DNA from: Candidatus Nomurabacteria bacterium
GTDB taxonomy: Bacteria > Patescibacteriota > Minisyncoccia > Phycocordibacterales > Phycocordibacteraceae
NCBI GenBank assembly: GCA_943355045.1
Contig: CALRDY010000009.1
Location: 1-12,386 of the forward strand
DNA length: 12,386 nt
Direction of reading: 5' to 3'
Shown: piece by piece, positions 4,442-10,495 of the stretch
Numbering within the stretch: position 1 is the first letter of the stretch
Layout: each line of letters opens with the position of its first letter
Made by a program: the position numbers and the translations under genes
The notes under the pieces: model-generated
Told to the model about the DNA's origin: nothing
Database searches by the model: none
Seen by the model: only the letters and a program-made list of their open reading frames with translations

Positions 4442-5905
4442 ATGCTGCATCGCATTCCAAGCGAAGTCTCATTAGTCTCAAATGGTCTGCGGAAAGCGGG
4501 ATTCGAGCCATATCTCGTCGGCGGATGCGTGCGCGATCTCATCATTGGGCGCGAGCCAAAGGATTGGGACATTACGACGAATGCAACACCGACGCAGATC
4601 CAGGCTATATTTCCTGACTCTTTTTATGAAAATGACTACGGGACCGTCGGCGTGAAGACTGGTTCTGAGGATCCGCGCCTCGCTATCGTTGAGATAACCC
4701 CCTACCGCACCGAATCTGCGTATTCTGACAAGCGCCGCCCGGACAAAGTAGAGTTTGGTACTTCCCTGCTTGAAGATCTCGCCCGCCGCGACTTTACCAT
4801 CAATGCCATCGCGCTCGACGACGCTCAAGGACATCTGGTTGACCCGTACGACGGTCAAAAGGACATAAAGGACAAAGTGGTGCGGGCGGTTGGTAACGCC
4901 TCTGAGCGCTTCAATGAGGACGCTCTGCGCATGCTTCGTGCCGTTCGCTTAATCGCCGAGCTCGGTTTCGGCATAGATAGCAATACAGCATCGGCGATAA
5001 ACGAAAATAGCAAGCATTTAAGCCATGTTTCACGTGAAAGGGTTCGGGATGAGCTCGTAAGAATACTGAATTCGAGTCAGCCGATGAATGCCCTTGTCCT
5101 TGCGCAGCAGCTCGGTATTCTCGAATTCATCGTCCCGGATCTCATTCGCGGTATCGGCGTCGAGCAGAATCAGGCTCACTCGTATGATGTCTTTGGGCAC
5201 AATCTACGCACGATGCAGCATGCGGCTGATAAGGAGTGGGGTTTTGATATTCGTCTCGCGGGTCTCTATCACGACATTTCAAAGCCGGAGACTCGCCGCT
5301 GGGTTGAAGAAAAGAAGGACTGGAGCTTCCACGGGCATGAAGTTGTTGGTTCACGTGTAACAAAAAAAGCCCTTGAAGACCTCCATTTCCCGCGCGAAAC
5401 GATAGATAAAGTCGTTAAATTGGTGCGTTGGCACATGTTCTTCTCTGACCCAGAACAGATTACCCTCTCTGCAGTACGTAGGATGATCAAGAACGTCGGC
5501 GAGGAGAATATAGTGGACTTGCTCAATCTGCGCATCTGCGACCGCATAGGGACCGGCAGGCCGAAGGAGCAGCCTTTTCGTTTCCGGAAATACAAAGCGA
5601 TGGTTGATCAGGCGCTTCGCGACCCTATTTCAGTAGCAATGCTAAAAACAGACGGGAAGCACATCATGGAAATGTTCCACGTGAACCCAGGACCGAAGCT
5701 CGGATGGACGCTGAACGCGCTTCTTGAGGAAATACTTGATGATTCCGCTAAGAATACCGAAGAATATCTCGATAAACGAACCGAAGAGCTTCTCAAAATG
5801 CCTGAAGATGAGCTACGGAAGCTTGGAGAATCTGGAAAAAAGAAGAGGGAAGCAGCTGAAGATGAGGAAATAAAGCATATAATGGAGAAACACCACGTCT
5901 GTTGA
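4442..5905 (+). CDS. cca: CCA-adding tRNA nucleotidyltransferase with HD domain
   Basis: 487 residues. The enzyme adds or repairs the 3'-terminal CCA of tRNAs from CTP and ATP. Class II nucleotidyltransferase head: FEPYLVGGCVRDLIIGREPKDWDITTNATP with the metal-binding D41-W-D43; then the flexible-loop and B/C-type motifs around RRDFTINAIALD (115-127) and the RNA-binding neck (ERFNEDALRMLRAVRLIAELGF). An HD domain follows (GLYHDISKP, His277-Asp278; FHGHEVVGS), giving a Cca with probable extra phosphohydrolase activity. The last ~40 residues are charged and probably coiled (EEYLDKRTEELLKMPEDELRKLG). A CCA-adding rather than poly(A)-polymerase role is supported by nearby tRNA genes, three of which lack CCA. 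Start ATG 4442; an in-frame TTG at 4436 is the alternative. Three parS-like sites lie inside the gene in different reading frames. Confidence 0.95.
   Translation: MLHRIPSEVSLVSNGLRKAGFEPYLVGGCVRDLIIGREPKDWDITTNATPTQIQAIFPDSFYENDYGTVGVKTGSEDPRLAIVEITPYRTESAYSDKRRPDKVEFGTSLLEDLARRDFTINAIALDDAQGHLVDPYDGQKDIKDKVVRAVGNASERFNEDALRMLRAVRLIAELGFGIDSNTASAINENSKHLSHVSRERVRDELVRILNSSQPMNALVLAQQLGILEFIVPDLIRGIGVEQNQAHSYDVFGHNLRTMQHAADKEWGFDIRLAGLYHDISKPETRRWVEEKKDWSFHGHEVVGSRVTKKALEDLHFPRETIDKVVKLVRWHMFFSDPEQITLSAVRRMIKNVGEENIVDLLNLRICDRIGTGRPKEQPFRFRKYKAMVDQALRDPISVAMLKTDGKHIMEMFHVNPGPKLGWTLNALLEEILDDSAKNTEEYLDKRTEELLKMPEDELRKLGESGKKKREAAEDEEIKHIMEKHHVC
5026..5041. promoter_or_regulatory. parS-like site 1 (inside cca)
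   Basis: TGTTTCACGTGAAAGG matches the Bacillus-type ParB site TGTTTCACGTGAAACA at 14 of 16 positions. It lies in the codons for VSRER of Cca. Confidence 0.6.
5347..5362. promoter_or_regulatory. parS-like site 2 (inside cca)
   Basis: TGGTTCACGTGTAACA, 14 of 16 matches to the parS consensus, 321 bp after site 1. It overlaps the codons for GSRVT of Cca. Confidence 0.55.
5673..5688. promoter_or_regulatory. parS-like site 3 (inside cca)
   Basis: TGTTCCACGTGAACCC, 13 of 16 matches, 326 bp after site 2. It is read in a different codon phase (MFHVNP), so it is not a by-product of a repeated peptide. Confidence 0.55.
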
Positions 5906-5913
5906 TGCTCGGT

Positions 5914-5934
5914 AACCTTGTCGATAACAAGGTT
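5914..5934. repeat. 8-bp stem-loop after cca
   Basis: AACCTTGT (5914-5921) and ACAAGGTT (5927-5934) form a stem with a CGATA loop, 8 bp after the cca stop. Its 3' arm overlaps the next inverted repeat, so the two structures exclude each other. Confidence 0.6.
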
Positions 5935-5963
5935 CCACGTGAACCGCTTTCACGTGGAACCTT
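5929..5963. promoter_or_regulatory. parS-like sites 4 and 5 as one inverted repeat
   Basis: A perfect 15-bp inverted repeat (AAGGTTCCACGTGAA at 5929-5943 and its complement at 5949-5963, loop CCGCT). Each arm contains a palindromic CACGTG core with parS-like flanks: site 4 at 5931-5946 and site 5 at 5946-5961, each 12 of 16 matches. The two cores are 15 bp apart. As DNA it would be a double ParB-type site; as RNA it would be a strong hairpin. Confidence 0.55.
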
Positions 5964-5992
5964 CTGGAAGGTTAAACCTTCCAGAGATTTTG
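5963..5992 (+). terminator. Probable terminator of cca
   Basis: TCTGGAAGGTT and AACCTTCCAGA (5963-5973 and 5975-5985) form an 11-bp perfect palindrome around one A; the U-rich GATTTTG follows on the plus strand. It is 58 bp after the cca stop. With a single unpaired centre base it must open to form a loop in RNA. Confidence 0.5.
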
Positions 5993-5997
5993 ATTAC

Positions 5998-6028
5998 TAA
6001 AAACAAAAAAGCCACCCTGAGTGGTGGC
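5998..6028 (-). terminator. Rho-independent terminator on the minus strand
   Basis: Read on the minus strand: GCCACC-ACTCAG-GGTGGC (6028-6011) followed by TTTTTTGTTTTTAG. A textbook intrinsic terminator. It is 296 bp beyond the exonuclease III stop, so it ends either a long xth 3' UTR or a separate short RNA starting near 6085. Confidence 0.8.
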
Positions 6029-6095
6029 CGGAGACAAAAAGGAGCTGGGGCATTGATGGGGCCTCCGACCCGAGAATGAGGGTAGCTTTTTATAC
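6006..6095 (-). ncRNA. Candidate small RNA upstream of the minus-strand terminator
   Basis: On the minus strand a TATAAA (6094-6089 region) precedes a compact GC-rich stretch ending in the strong terminator. It has possible internal pairings ACCC/GGGT (about 6083-6066) and CGGAG/CTCCG (about 6067-6030). The transcript would be about 80 nt. No known RNA family is recognised, and a short frame beginning MPQLLFVSGHHSG is probably just the terminator read as codons. The candidate rests only on a -10-like box and the terminator. Confidence 0.25.
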
Positions 6096-6105
6096 GCATA
6101 CTGGC

Positions 6106-6121
6106 GCTTTCACGTGGAACA
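6106..6121. promoter_or_regulatory. parS-like site 6 (intergenic)
   Basis: GCTTTCACGTGGAACA, 13 of 16 matches to the parS consensus, 160 bp after site 5 and about 200 bp before the end of exonuclease III. It overlaps the -35 region of the candidate minus-strand small RNA. Confidence 0.55.
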
Positions 6122-6238
6122 CCTTACCGAATGGCTTGTGTTGCGGATTCGCCGCAGCGTGGGCAGGGTACCTAATTAGGCGCATTGATGCCGATAACTG
6201 ATATTGGACAGAGCTAGAAAGAACTTCTCGTCTTTTGC

Positions 6239-6295
6239 TATACTATTCTAGTAAAGGACAATGTAAAGGACATACCTGTGGACAACGTGTCCTTT
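6239..6295. promoter_or_regulatory. AAAGGACA repeat cluster with TATACT and a DnaA-like 9-mer
   Basis: AAAGGACA occurs at 6253-6260 and 6265-6272 (12 bp apart) and inverted as TGTCCTTT at 6288-6295. TGTGGACAA (6277-6285), 8 of 9 to the DnaA box complement, lies between. A good -10 TATACT is at 6239-6244 on the plus strand, but no gene follows in that direction before the convergent xth, and no -35 is seen. The inverted pair could be an operator or initiator-type site. No other gene-like feature is seen in the remainder of 6122-6323 except a small TGCGG/CCGCA hairpin (6142-6156) and the palindrome CCTAATTAGG (6171-6180). Confidence 0.4.
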
Positions 6296-6323
6296 AGATA
6301 GTTATAGAAAGAGGGCAGTGGTC

Positions 6324-7094
6324 CTAGGTCGCGATAGTAATCGCGACCGGACAATGGTCGGAACCATAAATCTCAGAGTGTATCTCTGCTTTCTTGATAC
6401 TCTTCATGAATTCGTTTGCGACGAAAAAATAGTCGAGACGCCAGCCGACATTCCGGTCGCGAGATCGAGTCTTCATATCCCAGTATGTATACGCTTCTTT
6501 CATGTTTGGATGGAAGTGGCGGAATGAGTCGATGTATCCGGCGTTTATGACTTCGTCGATCCATGCGCGCTCTTCGGGCAAAAAGCCAGTATTTCCCTCG
6601 TTTTCTTTCGGTCGTGCGAGGTCAATCGCTTCATGAGCGGTGTTCACATCCCCGCAGAAGATGACAGGCTTTTGCTTACGAAGTTTCTCTATAAATGAAA
6701 GAAAAGCGTCATAAAAGCGTAGTTTGTAGTCGAGTCGCTCGGGACCTTGTCCGCCGTTGGGAAAGTAGGCGTTAATAAGCCAGAAATTCTCGTATTCTGC
6801 GCCGATAAATCGGCCTTCCTGGTCGAATTCTTTTATCCCCATGCCGTAGATGACTTTCAGAGGCTCGATTTTTGAGTAGATGGCGACGCCGCTATAGCCT
6901 TTACGAACTTGGCAGGAAGAGAAGAATGATGAGAATCCGGCAGGGGAGAGCATCGCTTCCGAGACTTGCTCAGGGTTCGCCTTGGTCTCTTGCAGACAAA
7001 AGATGTCGGGCTTCGTACCTTTCAAAAAAGATTCCCAGTAGCCGTCCTTGGCGAGCGAGCGTAGGCCGTTTACATTCCACGAGACTATTCTCAT
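6324..7094 (-). CDS. xth: Exodeoxyribonuclease III / AP endonuclease
   Basis: 256 residues, the normal length of the ExoIII family. It cleaves DNA at abasic sites and removes 3' blocking groups in base-excision repair. All family motifs are intact: MRIVSWNVNGLR (N7), FCLQETKA (E36), LINAYFPNG (Y110), FCGDVNTAHEAIDLARP (D149, N151), GWRLDYFF (D221) and GSDHCPV (D246, H247). The ATG at 7094 is preceded by TACAAT with 6 nt between, which would give a leaderless mRNA; the sequence also contains the overlapping extended -10 TGGTATAC. It lies 113 bp after the Xer gene on the same strand, so it may be read both from its own promoter and from upstream. Confidence 0.96.
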   Translation of the reverse strand: MRIVSWNVNGLRSLAKDGYWESFLKGTKPDIFCLQETKANPEQVSEAMLSPAGFSSFFSSCQVRKGYSGVAIYSKIEPLKVIYGMGIKEFDQEGRFIGAEYENFWLINAYFPNGGQGPERLDYKLRFYDAFLSFIEKLRKQKPVIFCGDVNTAHEAIDLARPKENEGNTGFLPEERAWIDEVINAGYIDSFRHFHPNMKEAYTYWDMKTRSRDRNVGWRLDYFFVANEFMKSIKKAEIHSEIYGSDHCPVAITIAT

Positions 7095-7100
7095 GGGCTT

Positions 7101-7112
7101 ATTGTATACCAG
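7101..7112 (-). promoter_or_regulatory. Extended -10 promoter directly before xth
   Basis: On the minus strand TGGTATACAAT: TG-n-TATACA, or TACAAT ending 6 nt before the ATG. An extended -10 can work without a good -35, and none is seen. The start point would fall at or within a base or two of the ATG. Confidence 0.5.
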
Positions 7113-7149
7113 ATGGCCCCGAGTTTATGCGCGGCTTTTGCCGTGGAAT

Positions 7150-7200
7150 TTTTTATGGACCCCGGTACCACAAGCATCAGAATGCTTGGCTACGGGGCAG
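7150..7200 (-). repeat. Nested stem-loop between the Xer gene and xth
   Basis: On the minus strand AAGCAT-TCTG-ATGCTT forms a 6-bp stem with a 4-nt loop, enclosed by CCCCG...CGGGG. No U-tract follows, so it may be an mRNA-stabilising or processing structure rather than a terminator. A smaller CGGC-AAAA-GCCG hairpin lies about 7131-7143. Confidence 0.4.
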
Positions 7201-7207
7201 GTTTCGC

Positions 7208-8107
7208 TTATTCCCTGGAGCGAGAATGGTATTTGCGATGAATTTCTCGTAAATGGCTGTCCGTTATGTGCGTATAGATCTGGGTAGTATTGATGGAAGC
7301 GTGGCCGAGGAGCTGCTGGACGGAGCGTATGTCGGCGCCGTTGTTGAGGAGGTCCGTGGCGAAGACGTGTCGGAGGATATGCGGCGAGACCTTTTTCGTG
7401 ATGCCGGCCTTTCTGGCGCAGGTCTCGATGAGGCGCTCGACGGAACGAGGCGTGAGGCGCGCAGGGATTGCTTTCCCGCGCGGAACATTTACGAAAAGCG
7501 CTTCCGCCATGTCCTTGCGGGCCTTTAAATATGCCGCGACAGCGTTTTTGGCAGTGGGGGAGAGGAACACGACGCGGACTTTGTCACCTTTGCCCCGCAC
7601 CGAGAAGGAGTCTTGGGTCAGGTCGAGATCGGTGTCGAGCGCGCAGAGTTCGGATACGCGCAGTCCGGTAGAAAAGAGGAGTTCGAGTATCGCGGTGTCG
7701 CGCAGATTTTTCTCTTCGGTGCCATGGGCGGCTTGCATGAGGCGCGCGAGCTCGGCAGGAGTGATGAGATCGAGCTGGCGCTCGGGAAGCTTCGCGAGCT
7801 CAATCTTCTCCGGAGAAATGGCGGCGATGTCGCGTTTCCTGAGGAATTTGAGGAAGGCGCGCAGCGCAATCATGTAGTAATTCTGGGTGCGACGCTTCAT
7901 GGACCCGGCAGCCGTACCCGGCTGCCGGTTGAGCCAGAGACGGAATTCGCGGACATTCTGCTCGCTAATGTCGCCCACGTCCCGTATGTGCATCTGAGAA
8001 AAATAGCGGGAGAGGTAGTGATCGTAATTTTCAATGGTTTTGACCGCCCGACCGCGTTCGATTTCGATATATTCAAGGAATTGTCGTTTTGCCGCCTCAG
8101 CGTTCAT
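7208..8107 (-). CDS. xerC: Xer-type tyrosine site-specific recombinase
   Basis: 299 residues, the size of XerC/XerD. N-terminal SAM-like core-binding domain (about 5-95, with KTIENYDHYLSRY) and C-terminal catalytic domain with the full set: R150 (STGLRVSEL), K173 (RGKGDKVR), H243 and R246 (HILRH), H269 (LLGHASINTTQIYTH) and nucleophile Y278. The residue positions are almost the same as in E. coli XerD. Xer enzymes resolve chromosome dimers at dif. No dif-like site or integron/phage context is seen, so a housekeeping role is likely; only one Xer gene is visible, so XerC versus XerD cannot be decided. The ATG at 8107 has TACACT 6 nt upstream and no ribosome binding site. Confidence 0.92.
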   Translation of the reverse strand: MNAEAAKRQFLEYIEIERGRAVKTIENYDHYLSRYFSQMHIRDVGDISEQNVREFRLWLNRQPGTAAGSMKRRTQNYYMIALRAFLKFLRKRDIAAISPEKIELAKLPERQLDLITPAELARLMQAAHGTEEKNLRDTAILELLFSTGLRVSELCALDTDLDLTQDSFSVRGKGDKVRVVFLSPTAKNAVAAYLKARKDMAEALFVNVPRGKAIPARLTPRSVERLIETCARKAGITKKVSPHILRHVFATDLLNNGADIRSVQQLLGHASINTTQIYTHITDSHLREIHRKYHSRSRE

Positions 8108-8119
8108 GGGGAAAGTGTA
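8108..8119 (-). promoter_or_regulatory. -10-like hexamer directly before the Xer gene
   Basis: TACACT (minus strand, 8119-8114), then 6 nt (TTCCCC), then ATG. This is the same leaderless-type spacing as at xth, cca and the HTH gene. No -35 is seen. Confidence 0.3.
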
Positions 8120-8156
8120 GCATCATGCGTCGGCTGGGCGGGGGAAAGGGGAGGTT

Positions 8157-8184
8157 TTGTGATTACACGGCACTTGCATAAATA
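8157..8184 (+). promoter_or_regulatory. Probable rpsO promoter
   Basis: TTGTGA (8157-8162), 16 bp spacer, TAAATA (8179-8184). Transcription would start near 8191 and leave a ~22-nt leader with purine-rich TAGGGTAGGG before the ATG, one of the few ribosome-binding-like sequences in the window. Confidence 0.4.
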
Positions 8185-8212
8185 ATCAAGGCGTGGTAGG
8201 GTAGGGTTCTCC

Positions 8213-8479
8213 ATGCTTACGACAAAGAAAAAGGCGGCAGTCATCAAAAATACTGCCCGGCACGATACTGACACCGGCTCGCCGGATGTGCAGGTCGCGC
8301 TTCTTTCGGGGCAGATCGACGAGCTTGCGAAGCATCTCAAGAAGAACCCGAAGGATTTTCATTCTCGCCGCGGACTTCTCCAGATGGTCGCCGACCGTCG
8401 CAATCATCTCCGCTATCTCGAGACGAACAACAAACGTCATTACAACGCGCTTATCAAGAAACTTGGCCTGAAGAAGTAG
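8213..8479 (+). CDS. rpsO: 30S ribosomal protein S15
   Basis: 88 residues, the normal S15 length. It binds 16S rRNA helices 20-22 early in 30S assembly. Signature: KNTARHDTDTGSPDVQVALLSGQIDELAKHL (about 12-42), FHSRRGLLQMVADRRNHLRYL (about 49-69) and the C-terminal RHYNALIKKLGLKK. The start at ATG 8213 is well supported by the alignment of the N-terminus and by a purine-rich upstream tract. A pnp gene, often next to rpsO, is not present here; the neighbour is a NYN-type predicted RNase. Confidence 0.98.
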   Translation: MLTTKKKAAVIKNTARHDTDTGSPDVQVALLSGQIDELAKHLKKNPKDFHSRRGLLQMVADRRNHLRYLETNNKRHYNALIKKLGLKK

Positions 8480-8517
8480 GTTGGAGTTCGTAGGGGGTAG
8501 GGAGTAGTATGGAAGCA

Positions 8518-8538
8518 GCGGCTACGCCGCGGAATTTT
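8518..8538 (+). terminator. Probable terminator after rpsO
   Basis: GCGGC-TAC-GCCGC (8518-8530) followed by GGAATTTTTAATAA on the plus strand, 38 bp after the rpsO stop. The 5-bp stem is short but GC-only. Confidence 0.5.
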
Positions 8539-8548
8539 TAATAACCTT

Positions 8549-8582
8549 TCGGGAGTCGTTTTTTACTACAAGCTACTCCCGA
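8549..8582. repeat. Stem-loop between rpsO and the NYN gene
   Basis: TCGGGAGT and ACTCCCGA form an 8-bp stem around an 18-nt, T-rich loop. An upstream GGGAGTAG (about 8500-8507) is complementary to CTACTCCC (8573-8580), so an alternative pairing spanning the first hairpin exists, attenuator-like. Confidence 0.4.
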
Positions 8583-8598
8583 CAAACAATTCACTTTT

Positions 8599-9114
8599 AT
8601 GGCAGTTATCAAACATCCAGCACAGCGCGTCGGAGTATTCATCGATACGCAGAATCTCTATCACAGCGCAAAGCATCTCTACAAAGCGCGCGTTAACTTC
8701 GGCAAGATCCTCGAAGAGGCCGTGGGTGGCCGCATTCTCGTGCGCGCGATCGCCTACGTCATCTCGACGGAGGGCGGCGAGGAGAAGAATTTCTTCGAGG
8801 CGCTTACCAAGATGGGTATCGAGACGAAGATGAAGGATCTTCAGATCTTCGCGGACGGCGCAAAGAAGGCGGACTGGGACGTCGGCCTCGCAATCGACGC
8901 GGTCAAACTCGCTCCGAAGCTCGACACGGTCGTGCTCGTTACTGGCGACGGCGACTTCATTCCGCTCATCCAGTATCTCGATATGAACGAGGGATGCCAG
9001 GTAGAGGTCATCTCTTTCGGAAAATCTTCTTCGGCGAAACTCAAGGAAGCGGCGCATGCCTTTACCGATATGTGCGACGATCCTCGCAAGTTCACGATTA
9101 CCTCACGGGCATAA
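8599..9114 (+). CDS. NYN domain (LabA/DUF88-like) predicted RNase
   Basis: 171 residues, a single NYN/PIN-like domain. These proteins are predicted metal-dependent RNases acting on structured RNA or tRNA/rRNA processing; few are characterised. The conserved acidic pattern is complete: GVFIDTQNLY with D16, KKADWDVGLAIDA with D92/D94/D100, and LVTGDGDFIPL with D117/D119. The DUF88/LabA type is favoured by the IDTQNLYH and ADWDVGLAIDA strings. No additional OST/LOTUS domain is present. No ribosome binding site and no promoter hexamer stand at the usual position, so it may be read from the rpsO promoter past the intergenic hairpins. The link to rpsO is only positional. Confidence 0.88.
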   Translation: MAVIKHPAQRVGVFIDTQNLYHSAKHLYKARVNFGKILEEAVGGRILVRAIAYVISTEGGEEKNFFEALTKMGIETKMKDLQIFADGAKKADWDVGLAIDAVKLAPKLDTVVLVTGDGDFIPLIQYLDMNEGCQVEVISFGKSSSAKLKEAAHAFTDMCDDPRKFTITSRA

Positions 9115-9154
9115 CTCGCGGCGCATGCCGCCCGATACGTTACTATAGGTAGCG

Positions 9155-10420
9155 ATGGATGCGAATGCGACAGGAGGAAGCGCTATGTCCGGCAAGGGTC
9201 CGCCGGAGAAGCGTATCCGTACGTTCGCGAGCGATATGGAAATCTTGAAAAAGGGCGGCACGCCGATTCGCGCGTCGCTTGCGGCCATGCGCCCAGAACC
9301 GCCGGCATCGATTCCTAAGTCGATACGGGAGGTAAGCGCAATCGCGCAGAATGCCGCGCCAGATACCGGATCGCCGGAGAAATTTATCCGCACGTTCTCT
9401 CTCGATACCGAGACGCTGAAAGAGGGCGGCACTCCCGATCTTGTGCCGCTCGCAAGTGCGCGTCCCGAACCGATCGTCCCGACTCCTGTCCCGGCACTGT
9501 CTCCCGAGATGGTCAGAGCGATGCCGATCAAGACCTACGCCGATGATTTCTCTCAGCGGATGAAGGATACGCACGCTTCGCGGGCGACGGTGCTTGCGGC
9601 CGAACAGGATTCGGCGACCGGAGCGCCGCAGGCAGAACCGCAAAAATCGTCGCGCGGAAATCTTTTCTATGTTATCGCCGGCATCGTGCTCTTTAGTGCG
9701 GGCGGGGTCGGCGCGTACTTCGCCTATACACAATACTTGGTCACGATACAGCCGATCATTCTCGCGCCGAGCATCTCGGCGCCTATATTCGTCGACCAGC
9801 GCGAGCAGATTTCCGGTACCGGGAAGGATCTTTTCAAGACGATTACGCAGTCGGTAAGTCGCCCGCTCGCGGCGGGTGCCGTCCGGTTCATCCATTTCGC
9901 GCCTTCAGCGGCTGCTTCTGAGAGTGTCTTTTCCGCATTGCGCATGCCGGCACCCGGCATCTTGCTGCGTAATGTGCATGCCGAGGGCAGCATGGCGGGC
10001 ATCGTGAATGTGGGCGGCGCTCAGACTCCTTTTTTCATACTTTCCGTCGTCTCATATAGCGATACGTTCTCCGGCATGTTGCAATGGGAACCTCTGATGC
10101 AGCGCGACCTCGAGCCGCTTTTCCCGCTCTACCCGACACTGACCACGACTGTCTCATCGGCGACATCGACTGTCGCGACCTCGACGCCGAAGACGAAAAC
10201 GAAGGCGGCGAGCACCCCGATTGTCGCACCTGTTCCGAGTCCGAAACCGGCATTTTCCGACGAAGTCATAGCGAATCATGACGTACGCGTCTATCGCGAT
10301 GCTGCCGGTAGGAGCATCTTTCTCTATGGCTACTGGAATCAGACGACGCTCGTCATCGCCCGCGACCCGGCGGCGTTCGCGGAACTGCTGCAGCGGCTTG
10401 CAACCTCACGCACCAATTAA
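9155..10420 (+). CDS. Anchored hypothetical protein with duplicated IRTF-type cytoplasmic repeat
   Basis: 421 residues, function unknown. The N-terminal part contains two related ~34-residue repeats (about 16-49 and 73-106), each PEK-x-IRTF-x(2)-D-x-E-x-LK-x-GGTP ... RPEP, and a third related stretch MPIKTYADDFSQRMKDTHAS (about 123-142). One membrane segment follows (about 169-193, LFYVIAGIVLFSAGGVGAYFAYT). The C-terminal 225 residues are predicted outside, with a Ser/Thr/Lys linker (about 330-365) and a final folded-looking segment (DVRVYRDAAGRSIFLYGYWN). Topology N-in/C-out is inferred from the basic residues before the segment. Similar IRTF/IKTYxxD tails are, to my recollection, common in Parcubacteria envelope proteins; no catalytic motif is seen. 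TACTAT lies 8 nt before the ATG. Confidence 0.75.
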   Translation: MDANATGGSAMSGKGPPEKRIRTFASDMEILKKGGTPIRASLAAMRPEPPASIPKSIREVSAIAQNAAPDTGSPEKFIRTFSLDTETLKEGGTPDLVPLASARPEPIVPTPVPALSPEMVRAMPIKTYADDFSQRMKDTHASRATVLAAEQDSATGAPQAEPQKSSRGNLFYVIAGIVLFSAGGVGAYFAYTQYLVTIQPIILAPSISAPIFVDQREQISGTGKDLFKTITQSVSRPLAAGAVRFIHFAPSAAASESVFSALRMPAPGILLRNVHAEGSMAGIVNVGGAQTPFFILSVVSYSDTFSGMLQWEPLMQRDLEPLFPLYPTLTTTVSSATSTVATSTPKTKTKAASTPIVAPVPSPKPAFSDEVIANHDVRVYRDAAGRSIFLYGYWNQTTLVIARDPAAFAELLQRLATSRTN

Positions 10421-10425
10421 TCTGT

Positions 10426-10437
10426 TAGTATTCCTGC
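10426..10437 (+). promoter_or_regulatory. -10-like hexamer before the TraR/DksA-type gene
   Basis: TAGTAT (10426-10431), 6 nt, ATG at 10438. This spacing supports ATG 10438 as the original start of the zinc-finger gene, upstream of the frameshift. Confidence 0.35.
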
Positions 10438-10494
10438 ATGAATCCCGAACAATATAAAACAAAGCTTGAAGCGGAGAAGGCGAAGCTAGAGTGA
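10438..10494 (+). other. 18-codon 5' part of the TraR/DksA-type gene, cut off by a frameshift
   Basis: ATG 10438 encodes MNPEQYKTKLEAEKAKLE and then TGA (10492-10494). This is the coiled-coil N-terminus expected of TraR/DksA-type proteins. Skipping the T at 10492 joins it to the next frame as KLEEMGSVGRKNPS. It is either a real +1 indel, an assembly error, or an upstream cistron coupled by TGAGATG. Confidence 0.6.
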
Positions 10495-10495
10495 G

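Noticed and set aside
6120..6260. dif site for the Xer recombinase
   Set aside because: No 28-bp sequence with two Xer-arm-like halves around a 6-bp spacer is recognisable in the intergenic regions.
7155..7241. Small plus-strand gene starting MDPGTTSIRMLGYG
   Set aside because: 28 codons, no ribosome binding site, overlaps the nested hairpin and the Xer stop; probably chance.
7613..8185. 190-codon plus-strand open frame opposite the Xer gene
   Set aside because: It is the antisense shadow of a well-conserved recombinase; GC-rich codons leave such frames open.
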